Counted from the first letter of the stretch, positions 1 through 10,323 are shown. The stretch: 25,212 nt of DNA from Calvatia gigantea (GCA_025093985.1 JACAAK010000043.1:1-25212); one strand, 5' to 3'. Numbers and translations: made by a program. The notes: generated by a model not told the origin, from the letters alone.

Positions 1-341
1 CAGCTCATTACCATGTTCAGCAAGTAAAGCTTTGTTCGCGGTGACCACTTGTTTGCCATGCAAAATGGCTTCTTTAATCACTTCATATGCAGGATGGATG
101 CCACCCATTACTTCAACCACAACATCGACATCAGGCTGACGCACAATGTCGAGTAAGTCAGCACTTTGCTTGACCTCATCGCCTAAATCTAAGTCTGGAC
201 GAGGGCGGCGTGTGCCGACATAGGTAATTTGAATTTCACGACCGGTGCGACGTTTAATCTCAGCAGCATTTTCTTTTAGTAGTTTAAGGGCACCACCACC
301 ACAGTACCAAGACCGAGGATTGCCAGACGAACTGGTTTCAC
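1..341 (-). CDS. hom: Homoserine dehydrogenase, N-terminal part, cut by window edge and frameshifted
   Basis: NAD(P)-dependent homoserine dehydrogenase reduces aspartate semialdehyde to homoserine in threonine and methionine synthesis. Only about 113 N-terminal residues are in the window; the rest lies beyond base 1. The translation from a GTG start at 341 gives VKPVRLAILGLGTV, the first part of the Rossmann dinucleotide-binding motif. It continues with KRRTGREI, GTRRPRPDLDLGD, DVVVEVMGG and KQVVTANKALLAEHGNEL, which are typical of the family. GGAG lies just upstream of the GTG. One base appears to be missing in the GGT repeat at about 290-304 (a GTGGTGGTGGT tract where GTGGGTGGTGGT is expected). 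This breaks the frame inside the glycine-rich loop. The rest of the segment is uninterrupted, so a sequencing error is more likely than a real loss. The gene lies downstream of xerD and dsbC on the same strand. Confidence 0.9.
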
Positions 342-468
342 GTCACACTCCAATTTACTTATATATTGAACCAAGCCTAGATCATAGCTAAAAAAACTGT
401 GAGACTCTAGGAAAGAAATCATTTTATGTTCAACTATAAATATTAGTTAAATAACAAATAAAAATTAG

Positions 469-1278
469 TTATTTAAGGCGATTTAATAATTCACTTGGGG
501 CCAAATAACCACCGAGATATTCACCATCTTCATTATAGATCGCAGGTGTCCCATTTACGCCCATGTTCAGACCCAACTGGTATTGATCTCGCACTGGATT
601 TTTACAGGTAGCTGGTGGAAGTTGAGCACCTGAAATTGCTTGATCAAAGGCAGCTTGACGGTCTGCGCTACACCACACACTTTCCATGGCTGGCATGAAC
701 TGTTCGCCACGCGGCCATGCAATGTAACGTACTTCAATGCCTTGAGCTGTGATTTCAGGGATATGCTCGTGCAGTTTATGGCAGTAAGGACAGCTGGCAT
801 CGGTAAAGACATAAACCACATGTTTGGTCTTGCCTTTGGCTTTATAAACCAGCAGATCTTCAGTTTTGAGTCCAGCTAGAAGTTTTTTGTTGGCTTCAGC
901 TTGCAGGTTGTCGCTGACGTTGTGGAGGGTTTTATCGCCCAAGCGAATCACATCACCTTGGATAATATATTTACCATCTGCCGTGGTATAAACCGAGCTC
1001 ATCCCTTCAAGATTGACCCAAAATAAGTTTGGCACTTCAGTGGTTTTGATATCGATGATTTTGGCATTGATATTGGCTGTTTTGAAATGCTTTTGAAGAG
1101 TGTCAATTAAACGTTGCTTTGCATTACGTTCAGTCAAAGTTGACGCTTCACCTGTGGCTGGCGCGCTTGCCGTTAAAGAGTCTTGTTTTTTTCTTCGGTG
1201 TTATTTGAACATGCTGTAAATAGAACACTTGAAGCAATGGCACAGGCAATGAACAATGGTTTTACGGGTAAATAACAT
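469..1278 (-). CDS. dsbC: DsbC-family thiol:disulfide interchange protein, with two frameshifts
   Basis: Periplasmic disulfide isomerase or reductase of the DsbC/DsbG type. The C-terminal thioredoxin-like domain carries the active site SCPYC, followed by the cis-proline loop GTPAIY. The N-terminal half matches the DsbC dimerisation domain (NLFWVNLEGM, DGKYIIQGDV). The natural start is the ATG at 1278, with GGG six bases upstream. The N-terminus reads MLFTRK and then a hydrophobic stretch ending FTAC, so it may be lipid-anchored rather than freely soluble. Two compensating indels break this leader: one extra base in the T run at 1260-1263 and one missing base in the T run at 1186-1192 (plus-strand letters). 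Corrected length is 269 residues. The uninterrupted part starts at 1137. It lies between xerD and hom, all on the minus strand. Confidence 0.9.
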
Positions 1279-1406
1279 AGATAACCCTTTTTCTTTTGAC
1301 TTTAATAAAAACAGAGCGCCAAGCATAGCAAAAAAAGTACAGGACTCGGTAATACTTCGTAGTCTTCGTGCTAAAAAACAGCCTTAAGTTATGGATGATC
1401 AAGACC

Positions 1407-2323
1407 TTAAGCCCTTGGGTGATGGCTGGCATGCAGTTGTTGCATACGCACTTGCGCGACATGGGTATAAATTTGTGTCGTGGACAGATCACTATGTCCC
1501 AATAGCATTTGTACCACACGCAAGTCGGCGCCGTGATTGAGTAAATGGTTGCAAAAGCGTGTCGTAAGGTGTGTGGAGACAGTTCAGCCTGGATTCCTGC
1601 TTGTAAGGCATAGCGTTTAATGGCGTACCAAAAGTTTTGCCGACTCATAATGCCGCCATGTTGAGTTAAAAACAGATAGTCAGTTGCAGATTTATATAAT
1701 TGCGGACGGGACTCAATTAAGTATTTTTCGACCCATTCCACTGCAATTTGCCCCAAAGGTACCAGTCTTTCTTTGTTTCCTTTACCCGTAATTCTTAAAT
1801 AGCCTTGTTTTAAATTGATTAAGTCTAGGCGTAAGTTCAGTAGCTCAGATACACGTAAACCACAGGCATACAACACTTCAAACATGGCACGATCACGGAG
1901 TCCGAGAGCGGTTTCAATATCTGGAGCTTGAATTAAGGCATCCACGTCTTGCTCAGACAAATCTTAGGTAGTGCGCGGGCCAATTTTGGGTGTTTTATGT
2001 AGCGCGACAGGATTGTCTGAACGCAGTTTTTGTTCCCGTAAAAACTTAAAAAAAGAACGCAGAGCAGACAGACAGCGCGCAATGGAGCGCGGGCTTTTGC
2101 CTTGCTTGGTGAGTGTCAGCAGAACATCGGCGACATCATCACTGCTCCATTCGGGCATGCTCACCTGACTACACTCGCTGCACTGCAATAATTCAGAGAG
2201 ATAAGCATTTCGGGTGTGTGGGCTGACGGTTTGTGCAATGAGATAATCTTTAAAGCCGTGTAAAAAACTGAGCTGAGTTGGGATTTGAACAGGCGCAGGC
2301 ACACGCGGTTTTTTATTTAACAT
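1407..2323 (-). CDS. xerD: Tyrosine site-specific recombinase XerD, with three frameshifts
   Basis: XerD works with XerC at the dif site, under FtsK control, to resolve chromosome dimers. The N-terminal SAM-like domain spans about residues 20-105 ([26 protein letters not shown]). The catalytic domain shows the Arg in CGLRVSE, the Lys in GKGNKER and the HxxR in SPHTLRHAF. When read in the corrected frame it also shows [14 protein letters not shown], with the late His and nucleophilic Tyr. The start is ATG 2323, with GAGAG six bases upstream; an in-frame ATG at 2362 is less likely. Breaks: an extra C at about 1977-1982 and a missing A at about 1964-1967, which cancel apart from a stop codon between them, and a missing base at about 1546-1550 that scrambles the last 55 residues. 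Corrected length is 305 residues. Dif recombination is essential for normal growth, so sequencing error is likely. Confidence 0.92.
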
Positions 2324-2381
2324 AAAGCTCTCAAGCGCATCATCACAGAAAGACAAAAACAAGGAATAGGGGTTTTATTCA

Positions 2382-2476
2382 ATGTAGTGTAATCATTCTC
2401 GCTTGTCGATGTGTTATAACAGATGCGAATCATTATCGAATCTGATTTGGTAATTATTCTCATTTGTTTGTATACT
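2382..2476 (+). promoter_or_regulatory. feo promoter with three Fur-box-like sites
   Basis: A sigma-70-type promoter is visible: TTGGTA at 2447-2452, an 18-base spacer, and TATACT at 2471-2476. Against the 19-base Fur consensus GATAATGATAATCATTATC, three sites match: 2382-2400 (11 of 19), 2419-2437 (13 of 19, including a perfect AATCATTATC half) and 2449-2467 (12 of 19), which fills the promoter spacer. Fur control of feoAB is well established in gammaproteobacteria. Occupancy here is inferred. The region also contains the upstream part of the divergent xerD gene. Confidence 0.7.
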
Positions 2477-2503
2477 GTTCAAAATATTAAAGGGTTGGAT
2501 GCG

Positions 2504-2764
2504 GTGCGTTTATCTGATTTAAAAGTCAAACAAACTGCCATCATTAACAAAGTGAATCATACTTTGGATGGCGAAGCTCAGACTGATTTGGTGGCTAGTC
2601 GTCTTGAAACATTAGGCTTTGTCGCAGGTACAAAAGTACAGGTGATTACCAAAGGTATTTTTGGTGGCGATCCAATTTTAATCCAAGTGGGTTTTACACG
2701 TTTCGCCTTAAGAAAAGTTGAAGCTGAAAAAATTGAAATTCAAGTCGAAGGAGCACCTAGATGA
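2504..2764 (+). CDS. feoA: Ferrous iron transport protein A
   Basis: FeoA is a small cytoplasmic SH3-like protein that supports FeoB-driven Fe(II) uptake. The core reads VRLSDLKVKQ, then RLETLGFVAGTKVQV, GGDPILIQVGFTRFALRK and a short tail, the usual FeoA pattern. I choose the GTG at 2504 as the start (86 residues), because family members begin at this MRLSDL-like sequence and because the promoter's -10 lies at 2471-2476. An in-frame ATG at 2423 would start inside the Fur-box region, before the predicted transcription start. The stop overlaps the feoB ATG (ATGA at 2761-2764), so translation of the two is probably coupled. No frame problems. Confidence 0.9.
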   Translation: MRLSDLKVKQTAIINKVNHTLDGEAQTDLVASRLETLGFVAGTKVQVITKGIFGGDPILIQVGFTRFALRKVEAEKIEIQVEGAPR

Positions 2765-4648
2765 GTGATGCCTTGCGTGTTGCCCTTGTAGGTAATCCAA
2801 ACTGCGGTAAAACTTCGTTATTTAACCATCTCACTGGAACACGCCAAAAAGTAGGTAACTATGCGGGTGTAACGGTTGAGCGTAAAGTTGGTCAATTTAG
2901 TCTTCCTTCTGGTCAAGCGGTTCGCGTTCTGGATTTGCCAGGGACGTATAGCTTAGATGCGACCAGCCCTGATGAAATGATTACCCGCGACGTGGTGATG
3001 GGGAAAATTGCAGACGAAGGTCAGCAAGATGCTTTCTTATGTGTCGTTGATGCAACCAACCTCAAACTTCACCTTGGTTTAGTGATTGACTGATTGCATT
3101 GGGCCGTCCAATGTTAATCGTTTTAAATATGATGGATGAAGCACGTCGCCGTGGCATGCAAATCAATACCCAAAAAGCTTTCTGAACGCTTGGGTGTGCC
3201 GATCGTTGAAACCGTTGCGGTGCGTAATTCGGGTATTGAAAGCTTACTCAGTGCTTTAGAGCAGGGCAAATATGCCGTGCCTTATACCGAGTTGACGGGC
3301 TTAAAAGGCGACACTGCACATGAGAAAGTAGAAAATTTATTACATGATGCTGTGCAGTACGTCGATGAAGAAGATAAGCGAACTGATTTTCTAGATAAGA
3401 TTTTCCTACATCCGGTTTTGGGTTTAGTTAGCCTTGCAGTGATGATGTTTATTGTCTTCCAAGCCGTTTTTGCTTGGGCAGCGCCGTTTATGGATGGGAT
3501 TGAAACCTTCTTTGGCTGGCTGGGTGAAACCATTGGTGCATCCATTAGCCACCCTTTACTTAACAGTTTGGTGGTGGACGGGATTATTGCGGGTGCGGGC
3601 GGTGTCGTGGTGTTCTTGCCGCAGATTTTAATTCTGTTCTTCTTTATCTTGGTGTTGGAAGAGTCGGGTTATTTACCGCGTGCCGCGTTTTTTGCTAGAT
3701 AAGCTGATGTTTAAAGCAGGTCTTTCTGGGCGTGCCTTTATTCCATTGTTGTCTAGCTTTGCCTGCGCATTCCGGGCATCATGGCATCGCGTACCATTAG
3801 TGATCCGCGTGACCGTTTGACCACGATTTTTGTGGCGCCACTCATGACGTGCTCGGCACGTTTACCTGTATATGCCTTGTTAATTGCTGCTTTTATTCCT
3901 GAACAAACTGTTTGGGGGATCTTTAATCTGCAAGGTTTGGTGTTGTTTGCTTTATATATGGCCGGGATTGTGAGTGCACTGTGTGTATCTTTCGTTCTGA
4001 AATTCTTCCATAAAGACAAGTCACAACATATGTTGATGATGGAGTTGCCAAGCTATCGTTTCCCTGACTTAAAGAATATTTGGATTGGTTTACTTGACCG
4101 CGCCAAGATCTTCTTGCGTCGTGTGGGTGGCATCATTTTCGCGTTGTCCTATTTTGCTGTGGTTCTTGTGTACTTTCCCGCAAGCCCCTGAAGGTGCGAC
4201 TTTACCAGAAATTGATTATTCATTTGCCGGTATGCTCGGTCATTTACTACAACCGATTTTTGCACCGCTGGGCTTCAACTGGCAGATTTGTATTGCCTTG
4301 ATTCCAGCCATGGCCGCTCGTGAAGTCGTAGTGGCAGCTTTAGGTACGGTATATGCCTTATCCGCTGTCGATGAAGATGCAATGTCACAAGGTTTGGCTT
4401 CACTGATCAGTAGTGGCGGTGAGCTCGGCTGGTCGGTGGCGACTGGTCTGTCTTTATTGGTGTGGTTTATTTATGCGCCGCACTGTTTGGCGACTTTGGC
4501 GACGGTCAAACGTGAAACAGGTTCATGGAAAACCGTGAGTTTTATGACCATTTACTTGTTTGGTTTGGCTTATTTAATGTCATTCCTGACCTATCAAATT
4601 GCAACGCAACTATTTGGGCTAATTGGCGTAAATAGGCGAGGAGATTGA
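2761..4648 (+). CDS. feoB: Ferrous iron transporter FeoB, with five frameshifts
   Basis: FeoB is an inner-membrane Fe(II) transporter with a cytosolic G-protein domain. Visible motifs: G1 GNPNCGKTSLFN near residue 11, a G2 region with GNYAGVTVE, G3 DLPGTYSL and G4 NMMD. The membrane part carries VVVFLPQILILFFFILVLEESGYLPR and, later, APLMTCSARLPVYALLI with the conserved Cys, and AAREVVVAALGTVYAL. Five single-base indels interrupt it: missing base about 3087-3093, extra base about 3173-3178, extra T about 3686-3693, missing base about 3760-3770, extra base about 4149-4156. After correction the gene is 1887 bases (628 residues), normal for the family without an extra domain. All key residues survive, so I read this as one intact gene damaged by sequencing. 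It overlaps feoA by four bases. Confidence 0.9.
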
Positions 4649-4649
4649 G

Positions 4650-4901
4650 ATGATTGAAATTCTAATTGTTGCTGCTCTGGTGATCTGGAGTGCCGTGGTG
4701 GTATTTAAGAAAGTATTTCCTAAGACATCGGGTTCAGTTTTCATGTCCTTGTCCACGCTGTGTGAGGCTCGAGGTTGGACGCGTTTAGCAACGTGGTTAA
4801 AACCGTCAATGGCTGGTGGTTGTGGCGGAAACTGTGCTTGTCCAGCAACGGAAGACAGCAATGCGAAAAAGCCTGAAGTCCAAGCGGTGAAGTGGAAATA
4901 A
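4650..4901 (+). CDS. Small Cys-rich FeoB-associated membrane protein
   Basis: An 83-residue protein starting one base after the feoB stop, with GAGGAGATTGAG as a strong ribosome site. It begins with one hydrophobic segment (residues 3-20, EILIVAALVIWSAVVVFKK). A positively charged middle region (residues 37-50, TLCEARGWTRLATWLK) follows, then a cysteine cluster, GGCGGNCACP. Position, single membrane span and terminal CGGNC motif match the FeoB-associated Cys-rich membrane protein type. It is not the winged-helix FeoC of enterobacteria. A role as a metal-binding or redox partner of FeoB is inference. It ends the feo operon, with a terminator 20 bases downstream. Confidence 0.75.
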   Translation: MIEILIVAALVIWSAVVVFKKVFPKTSGSVFMSLSTLCEARGWTRLATWLKPSMAGGCGGNCACPATEDSNAKKPEVQAVKWK

Positions 4902-4922
4902 AAACGATTTTTGCTCACAAAT

Positions 4923-4952
4923 AAAAAAGCCGTCCAGAGGGGCGGCTTTTTT
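4923..4952 (+). terminator. Rho-independent terminator of the feo operon
   Basis: A 13-base stem (AAAAAAGCCGTCC pairing with GGGCGGCTTTTTT, one G-U pair) encloses the loop AGAG and ends in a T run. It sits 22 bases after the last feo gene and before murD. The A run on the left arm means it could also work on the minus strand. Confidence 0.9.
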
Positions 4953-4961
4953 ACGCACTGA

Positions 4962-6407
<1,446 letters not shown>

Positions 6408-6426
6408 AAATAATAAGGAAATTGAG

Positions 6427-7622
6427 ATGGCTGAGTTTGCTCAGACAACGATCAATAAAATGAATCAGTTTTATAGCCGTTGGGCGCCGCGTGTACCCAG
6501 CGAAGTGACACCACGTAATGTGTTGATCTTCTGCGTCATTTCGTTGTTGTGTTTAGGTTCGATCATGGTCGCATCTGCGTCGATGCCTTATGCTGAACGC
6601 CTTCATGAGAATTCATTCACTATGTCCTTCGTCACGGGATTTCAATTGCGGTGGCTGGCGTTTTGGCCTATGCGGTATACCGAGTTCCGCTCAATGTTTG
6701 GTTCAATAACACCTTTCCGTTGTGGATTTTGACCATTTTACTGCTGGCCGCTGTGTTGGTCGTCGGTACGGAGGTCAATGGTTCAACCCGCTGGATTCGT
6801 GTTGCGGGCTTTACGTTACAGGCTTCTGAGGTCGCCAAAGTGATGATGGCGATTTTCACAGCGGACTATGTGGTACGCCGTGCCGAAGAAGTAAGAAATA
6901 ACATCAAAGGTTTGATCCGTCTCGGTATTATTATGCTGTTAACGGTGGGTTTGATTATCGCGGAGCCCGACTTGGGTGCAACCGTGGTGATTAGTTTGAT
7001 GATGCTTGGTATCTTCTTCCTTGCTGGCGCGCCGTTGATTCAGTTTGGTATGGCTTTTGGTGCAATTTTTGCGGCATTTGTCTTTCTGATTGTATTTGAG
7101 CCTTACCGTTTTGAACGTCTAATGTCTTTCTCAAACCCTTGGGAAGATCCGCTAGGCACTGGTTACCAGCTTTCCAATGCCTTGATGGCTTTTGGCCGTG
7201 GTGGAATGGTTTGGTGTAGACTTGGCCACAGTGTACAGAAAATGGCCTACTTGCCTGAAGCCCATACCGACTTCATGTTGGCTATTTTAGGTGAAGAGTT
7301 TGGCTTTTTCGGCATCACTACGGTCTTAATTCTGTCCTTTACCATGTTGCTGTGCTGTATCAAAGTGGGTCATCGTGCCCTGAAAAATCAGTACTTGCGT
7401 GCGGGTTATTTGGCTTATGGGGTGTCGATTATTTTCTTACTGCAAATTTTGGTAAACGCAGGTATGAATATGGGGATGCTGCCAACCAAAGGTTTGACAC
7501 TACCTTTCATTAGTTATGGAGGTTCATCCCTGATTATGTGTGCAGTGATGATCAGTTTGATTTTAAAAATAGATGCAACAACACAAAGTGCCAATCCAAC
7601 CAAAGAAGAATCCAGCTTCTAA
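6427..7622 (+). CDS. ftsW: Lipid II polymerase FtsW, with frameshift and a hidden compensated double indel
   Basis: FtsW is the SEDS-family septal peptidoglycan glycosyltransferase, an inner-membrane protein with about ten transmembrane helices. The start ATG 6427 has AAGGA at good distance. Recognisable parts: VASASMPYA, NGSTRWIRV, LQASEVAKVM, AEPDLGAT, PWEDPLGTGYQLSNALMAFGRG, YLPEAHTDFMLAILGEEFGF and the C-terminal LPTKGLTLPFISYGGSSL. One base is missing at about 6612-6620, which breaks the frame after residue 60. In addition 7199-7221 reads GRG-GMVWCR-LGHSV where the family has GRG-EWFGVG-LGHSV. An extra G near 7200-7204 and a missing G near 7218-7221 explain this exactly. Corrected length is 398 residues. 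The gene is essential, so these are very likely sequence errors. Confidence 0.93.
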
Positions 7623-7841
7623 GCAGGTTGTTCTTTCATCACGCTTTCCGCAGACGAAACTCACTTTTCGTTTTATGCGGATAGCGTTTGAGTCCTTTCT
7701 AAATTGTGTTTCTTATCAGCACATCTATCCATCATTCTTTCATGATGAATGTGACTGTAATGGTCTAAATTTTTTGAATTTGCCTCAATTGCAAATGTTG
7801 AGCGCTATACCTCGCGTTGAATTTCTGCCGCGATGGTTTTG
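7623..7841. other. Convergent intergenic region between ftsW and gluQ
   Basis: I find no credible gene in these 219 bases. It holds the inverted repeat at 7641-7687 and a weaker hairpin, CATCAT-TCTTTC-ATGATG, around 7730-7747, with an AT-rich stretch about 20 bases further on. Both flanking genes end here. Confidence 0.6.
7641..7687. repeat. Long imperfect inverted repeat after ftsW
   Basis: Three paired blocks nest around a 6-base loop: ACGCT/AGCGT, TCCGCA/TGCGGA and ACGAAA/TTTCGT. They are separated by small mismatches (t/t, g/ttta), giving 17 base pairs in 47 bases. It begins 18 bases after the ftsW stop. No T run follows on either strand, so it is not a textbook terminator. It could protect the mRNA end, pause polymerase, or be a dispersed palindromic element. 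Confidence 0.6.
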
Positions 7842-8774
7842 CTATAAATAGGTACCATGCAGGGTAGTACGGTGTGGAATCAGCGAAACATCCCATTGTG
7901 CAATGGCTTGTTGCAACATTTTGTTCAGGGGTGTCTAGCTCGACAGCTGGCTGATTTAAAGCGTGTATCGCTTGAGCGAGTAGTGTGGGTGCTTGGTTAA
8001 GATCCAATGCCTGTGCCATATTTTGTTTAGATAACTTTTGCCCTTGATCATTCATGCCAAAGGCAGGTGCATATAGCTAAGGCTCGGGTAATCTAAGAGC
8101 TGACCTAAATAAATTTGGCGCTCGGTATTATCCAATAGATCTGCACCACGAACCACATGGGTGATGCCTTGTAGGGTAGTCATCCACCACGACCGCTAAT
8201 TGATAGTTGATAATGCCATCGCGGCGTTTCAGTACAAAGTCACCGAGTTCGTGTGCCAGTTGTGAGCAGTGTCTGCCTTGTAGGGCATCATCAAAACAAA
8301 TCTCGACATCTTCCACTTTGACGCGAATGGCTTGTTGCTCAAAAGGCAGAGCAAGGTCACGGCAGGTGCCTGCATAAATGTGGTTAGAACCGAGCATTTT
8401 GCGGGTGCACTGACAGGCATAGACCAGTTTGAGTTGATATAGTTTTTGAATCACGTCTTCATATAGGTCGAGACGATCTTTTTGGAAAATGATCTCCGCA
8501 TCGGGCTGAAAGCCGAAAGCCTCAATACACGCAAGATATGGCTTTCACTGCCGGGGTAAATACGCGGGATATCGGTATCTTCGATACGAACCAACCATGT
8601 ACCTTGATGTGCTTTAGCTTCGCAATAACTGGCAACGGCTGTGATAAGTGAACCAAAATGCAAAGGGCCGGTTGGCGATGGCGCAAACCGACCTGAGTAG
8701 CGAGTCAGCGAAACATCGTTTCGCCGCTGCGCAAGAGCCAAGCGATGCTTGGCTGGAGAGTTATCAACAGTCAC
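7842..8774 (-). CDS. gluQ: Glutamyl-Q tRNA(Asp) synthetase, with four frameshifts
   Basis: GluQ-RS charges glutamate onto the queuosine base of tRNA(Asp); it resembles the catalytic core of GluRS without an anticodon-binding domain. Visible: [15 protein letters not shown] with the HIGH-like [16 protein letters not shown], a zinc site YACQCTR...[27 protein letters not shown] and the KMSK-like KLSKQN. The start is GTG 8774, nine bases after the dksA stop. The last codons, [10 protein letters not shown] then TAG at 7842, are read in the corrected frame. Breaks: missing base about 8520-8530, extra base about 8175-8181, missing base about 8053-8058, extra T about 7919-7922. They cancel, giving 310 residues, a normal length. 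dksA-gluQ is a conserved pair in gammaproteobacteria. Confidence 0.9.
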
Positions 8775-8783
8775 AGTTAACCG

Positions 8784-9305
8784 TTATTTTTGCTTCTCTT
8801 TGATTTCTGCCAGTGTTTTGCAGTCAATACATAAAGTTGCAGTTGGACGAGCCTCTAAACGGCGCAGACCAATTTCGATGCCACAGGTTTCACAGAAACC
8901 ATAGTCATCGTTTTTAATCGCTTCAATTGATTGTTCGATTTTGCGGATGAGTTTACGTTCACGGTCACGTGTACGTAGTTCAATTGCAAACTCTTCTTCT
9001 TGTGTCGCGCGGTCATTCACATCAGGCAAAGCGGTGTTTTCGTCTTGCATGGTGTTGAGTGTGCGGTCAACTTCTGACATCAACTCTGCTTTCCATGCCA
9101 ACAAAATTTGGCGGAAGTGTTCAAGCTGACCTTCAGACATGTATTCTTCATTTTTTTTCGGCTGATAAGGTTCAATACCAAATAAGCTTGCAGTAGAACC
9201 ACCGTCAGTCGCTTTAGGCTTAGTTTTGCGCACACGTTTTGTAGATTTTTCATCTACAACATCAGTTTGTTCGTCTAAGACAGTATTTTGGTTGTCATTC
9301 GCCAT
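8784..9305 (-). CDS. dksA: RNA polymerase-binding transcription factor DksA
   Basis: DksA binds the RNA polymerase secondary channel and, with (p)ppGpp, retunes transcription of rRNA and amino acid promoters. The 173-residue frame is intact. The coiled-coil tip carries the DxxDxA motif (Asp95, Asp98, Ala100 in DVNDRA). The globular end has a four-cysteine zinc site: Cys138 and Cys141 (CETCG), Cys159 and Cys162 (CIDCK). The first 50 residues are a charged, Lys/Thr-rich extension, longer than in the 151-residue E. coli protein. AGGA lies about nine bases before the ATG. It is followed after nine bases by gluQ and preceded by a 209-base leader with a stable hairpin. Confidence 0.97.
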   Translation of the reverse strand: MANDNQNTVLDEQTDVVDEKSTKRVRKTKPKATDGGSTASLFGIEPYQPKKNEEYMSEGQLEHFRQILLAWKAELMSEVDRTLNTMQDENTALPDVNDRATQEEEFAIELRTRDRERKLIRKIEQSIEAIKNDDYGFCETCGIEIGLRRLEARPTATLCIDCKTLAEIKEKQK

Positions 9306-9514
9306 TTAGGGCAATCCTCATCATATACGTATCTTTAATACGCAAAAAATATGGTGATATGCAAGTGTTTTTATCCACCCTCGAGGAGATTCACCCTCGG
9401 GGGTCGTCATCATATAGACTTTTTAAGTATTTTGATAGTCTTTGATGTTTGGATTAAATTGATCACTTTTTCGTAAGAGCAACTAAGGTAATTGAAAACG
9501 ATAAAAATGAAAAG
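9306..9514 (-). other. Intergenic region and likely leader of dksA
   Basis: These 209 bases separate the cpdA stop from the dksA start, both on the minus strand. I see no open reading frame. The main structure is a ten-pair hairpin at 9377-9404 (ACCCTCGAGG, loop AGATTCAC, CCTCGGGGGT, one G-U pair). It lies 72-99 bases upstream of the dksA ATG and is not followed by a T run on either strand. The dksA promoter is probably here, but I cannot place it with confidence. Confidence 0.5.
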
Positions 9515-10313
9515 TTAATAACCTGAAATTTCAACATTTATTTTTTGCTGTGCGTGTAAGACACGTTCTACGTGGGTTTCATGGCTGCCATCTGCGTTTA
9601 ATTGTAAAATACGATAACCTGGTGCTTGCTCATCTAAGGCGAAATGATCGCTTAAAGGCTTAAATTGGACACTGGTAGACGGCGTCGAGTAAAACTGAAT
9701 ACCATGCCACTCACGCCATGATTCTTGATGGACATGTCCAGATAGCACAATTTTGACATTGTGGTATTTCGCAAGAACCGCAGTGAGGTCTTGGGTGTTC
9801 TTGAGTTTATGTTGATCAATCCATTTTTGACTGCATTTCAAAAGGATGATGATGACAGGCAATCACAATGTGTTGCTGTGCAAATTCTTGTAGGATTTGT
9901 TCCAGTTGGTTCAATTGTGCTTCATCGACCCAGCCATCGATTTTACCTTTGACGGCACTATTGAGTAAAACCACGCTCCAAGGGCCAAAGTGAATCACAT
10001 GAACTTTGTTTTGCTGCTGAGGAAAAGGGAAGTGCTCGGCATTGTCATGATTGCCCGGAACCTGATAAAACGGCGTATTTAAACTCTGCATAAAGTCTAA
10101 ATAGCGTTGATAGGTTCGAGGCACAGGTACTTGTGCCAAGTCGCCCGTATGGACGAAGGCATCAATTTGTGGATGACGTTCCACAATGTGTTGTATTACA
10201 TGATGAAAGCTTTGTTCTGGATTCATACGTACAAACTCCAGATGATCTTGATCCATCAAGTGCGTATCTGAAATTTGGATAATGGTCCAATTTTTCTCAT
10301 TATTTAAAGTCAT
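9515..10313 (-). CDS. cpdA: 3',5'-cyclic AMP phosphodiesterase, with one frameshift
   Basis: A calcineurin-like metallophosphoesterase of the CpdA type, which hydrolyses cAMP in the cytoplasm. Metal-binding motifs appear in order: ISDTH (Asp16, His18), HTGDLAQ, PGNHDN, CHHHP and, after the break, SGHVHQ. An extra T in the run at 9824-9828 (plus-strand letters) shifts the frame after CHHHPFEMQSK; the corrected protein is 265 residues. I choose ATG 10313 because AAGGGG lies seven bases upstream. The in-frame ATG at 10331 has AAGGA only one base away, too close to act as a ribosome site. The nudF stop (10324-10326) lies just upstream, so nudF and cpdA are co-transcribed and perhaps translationally coupled. 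Confidence 0.9.
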
Positions 10314-10323
10314 GCCTGACCCC

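Noticed and set aside
447..476. AT inverted repeat TTAAATAAC / GTTATTTAA over the dsbC stop as a terminator
   Set aside because: The stem is only A-T pairs with a 12-base loop in an AT-rich spacer, and has no clean T run; too weak to call.
567..879. Open frames on both strands inside dsbC
   Set aside because: They lie over the conserved thioredoxin-like domain, have no recognisable protein features and no ribosome sites; they are shadows of dsbC.
1340..1390. Terminator between xerD and dsbC on the minus strand (AAGTA...TACTT then T run)
   Set aside because: Only five A-T-rich pairs around a 13-base loop; insufficient stability to support a call.
1407..4648. xerD and feoB as genuine pseudogenes
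   Set aside because: All catalytic residues are kept, indels cancel to intact lengths, and the same error type appears across essential genes; sequencing error is simpler.
7573..7851. Possible 92-residue plus-strand protein overlapping the end of ftsW
   Set aside because: It begins in another frame of ftsW and crosses the inverted repeat; no ribosome site or family features.
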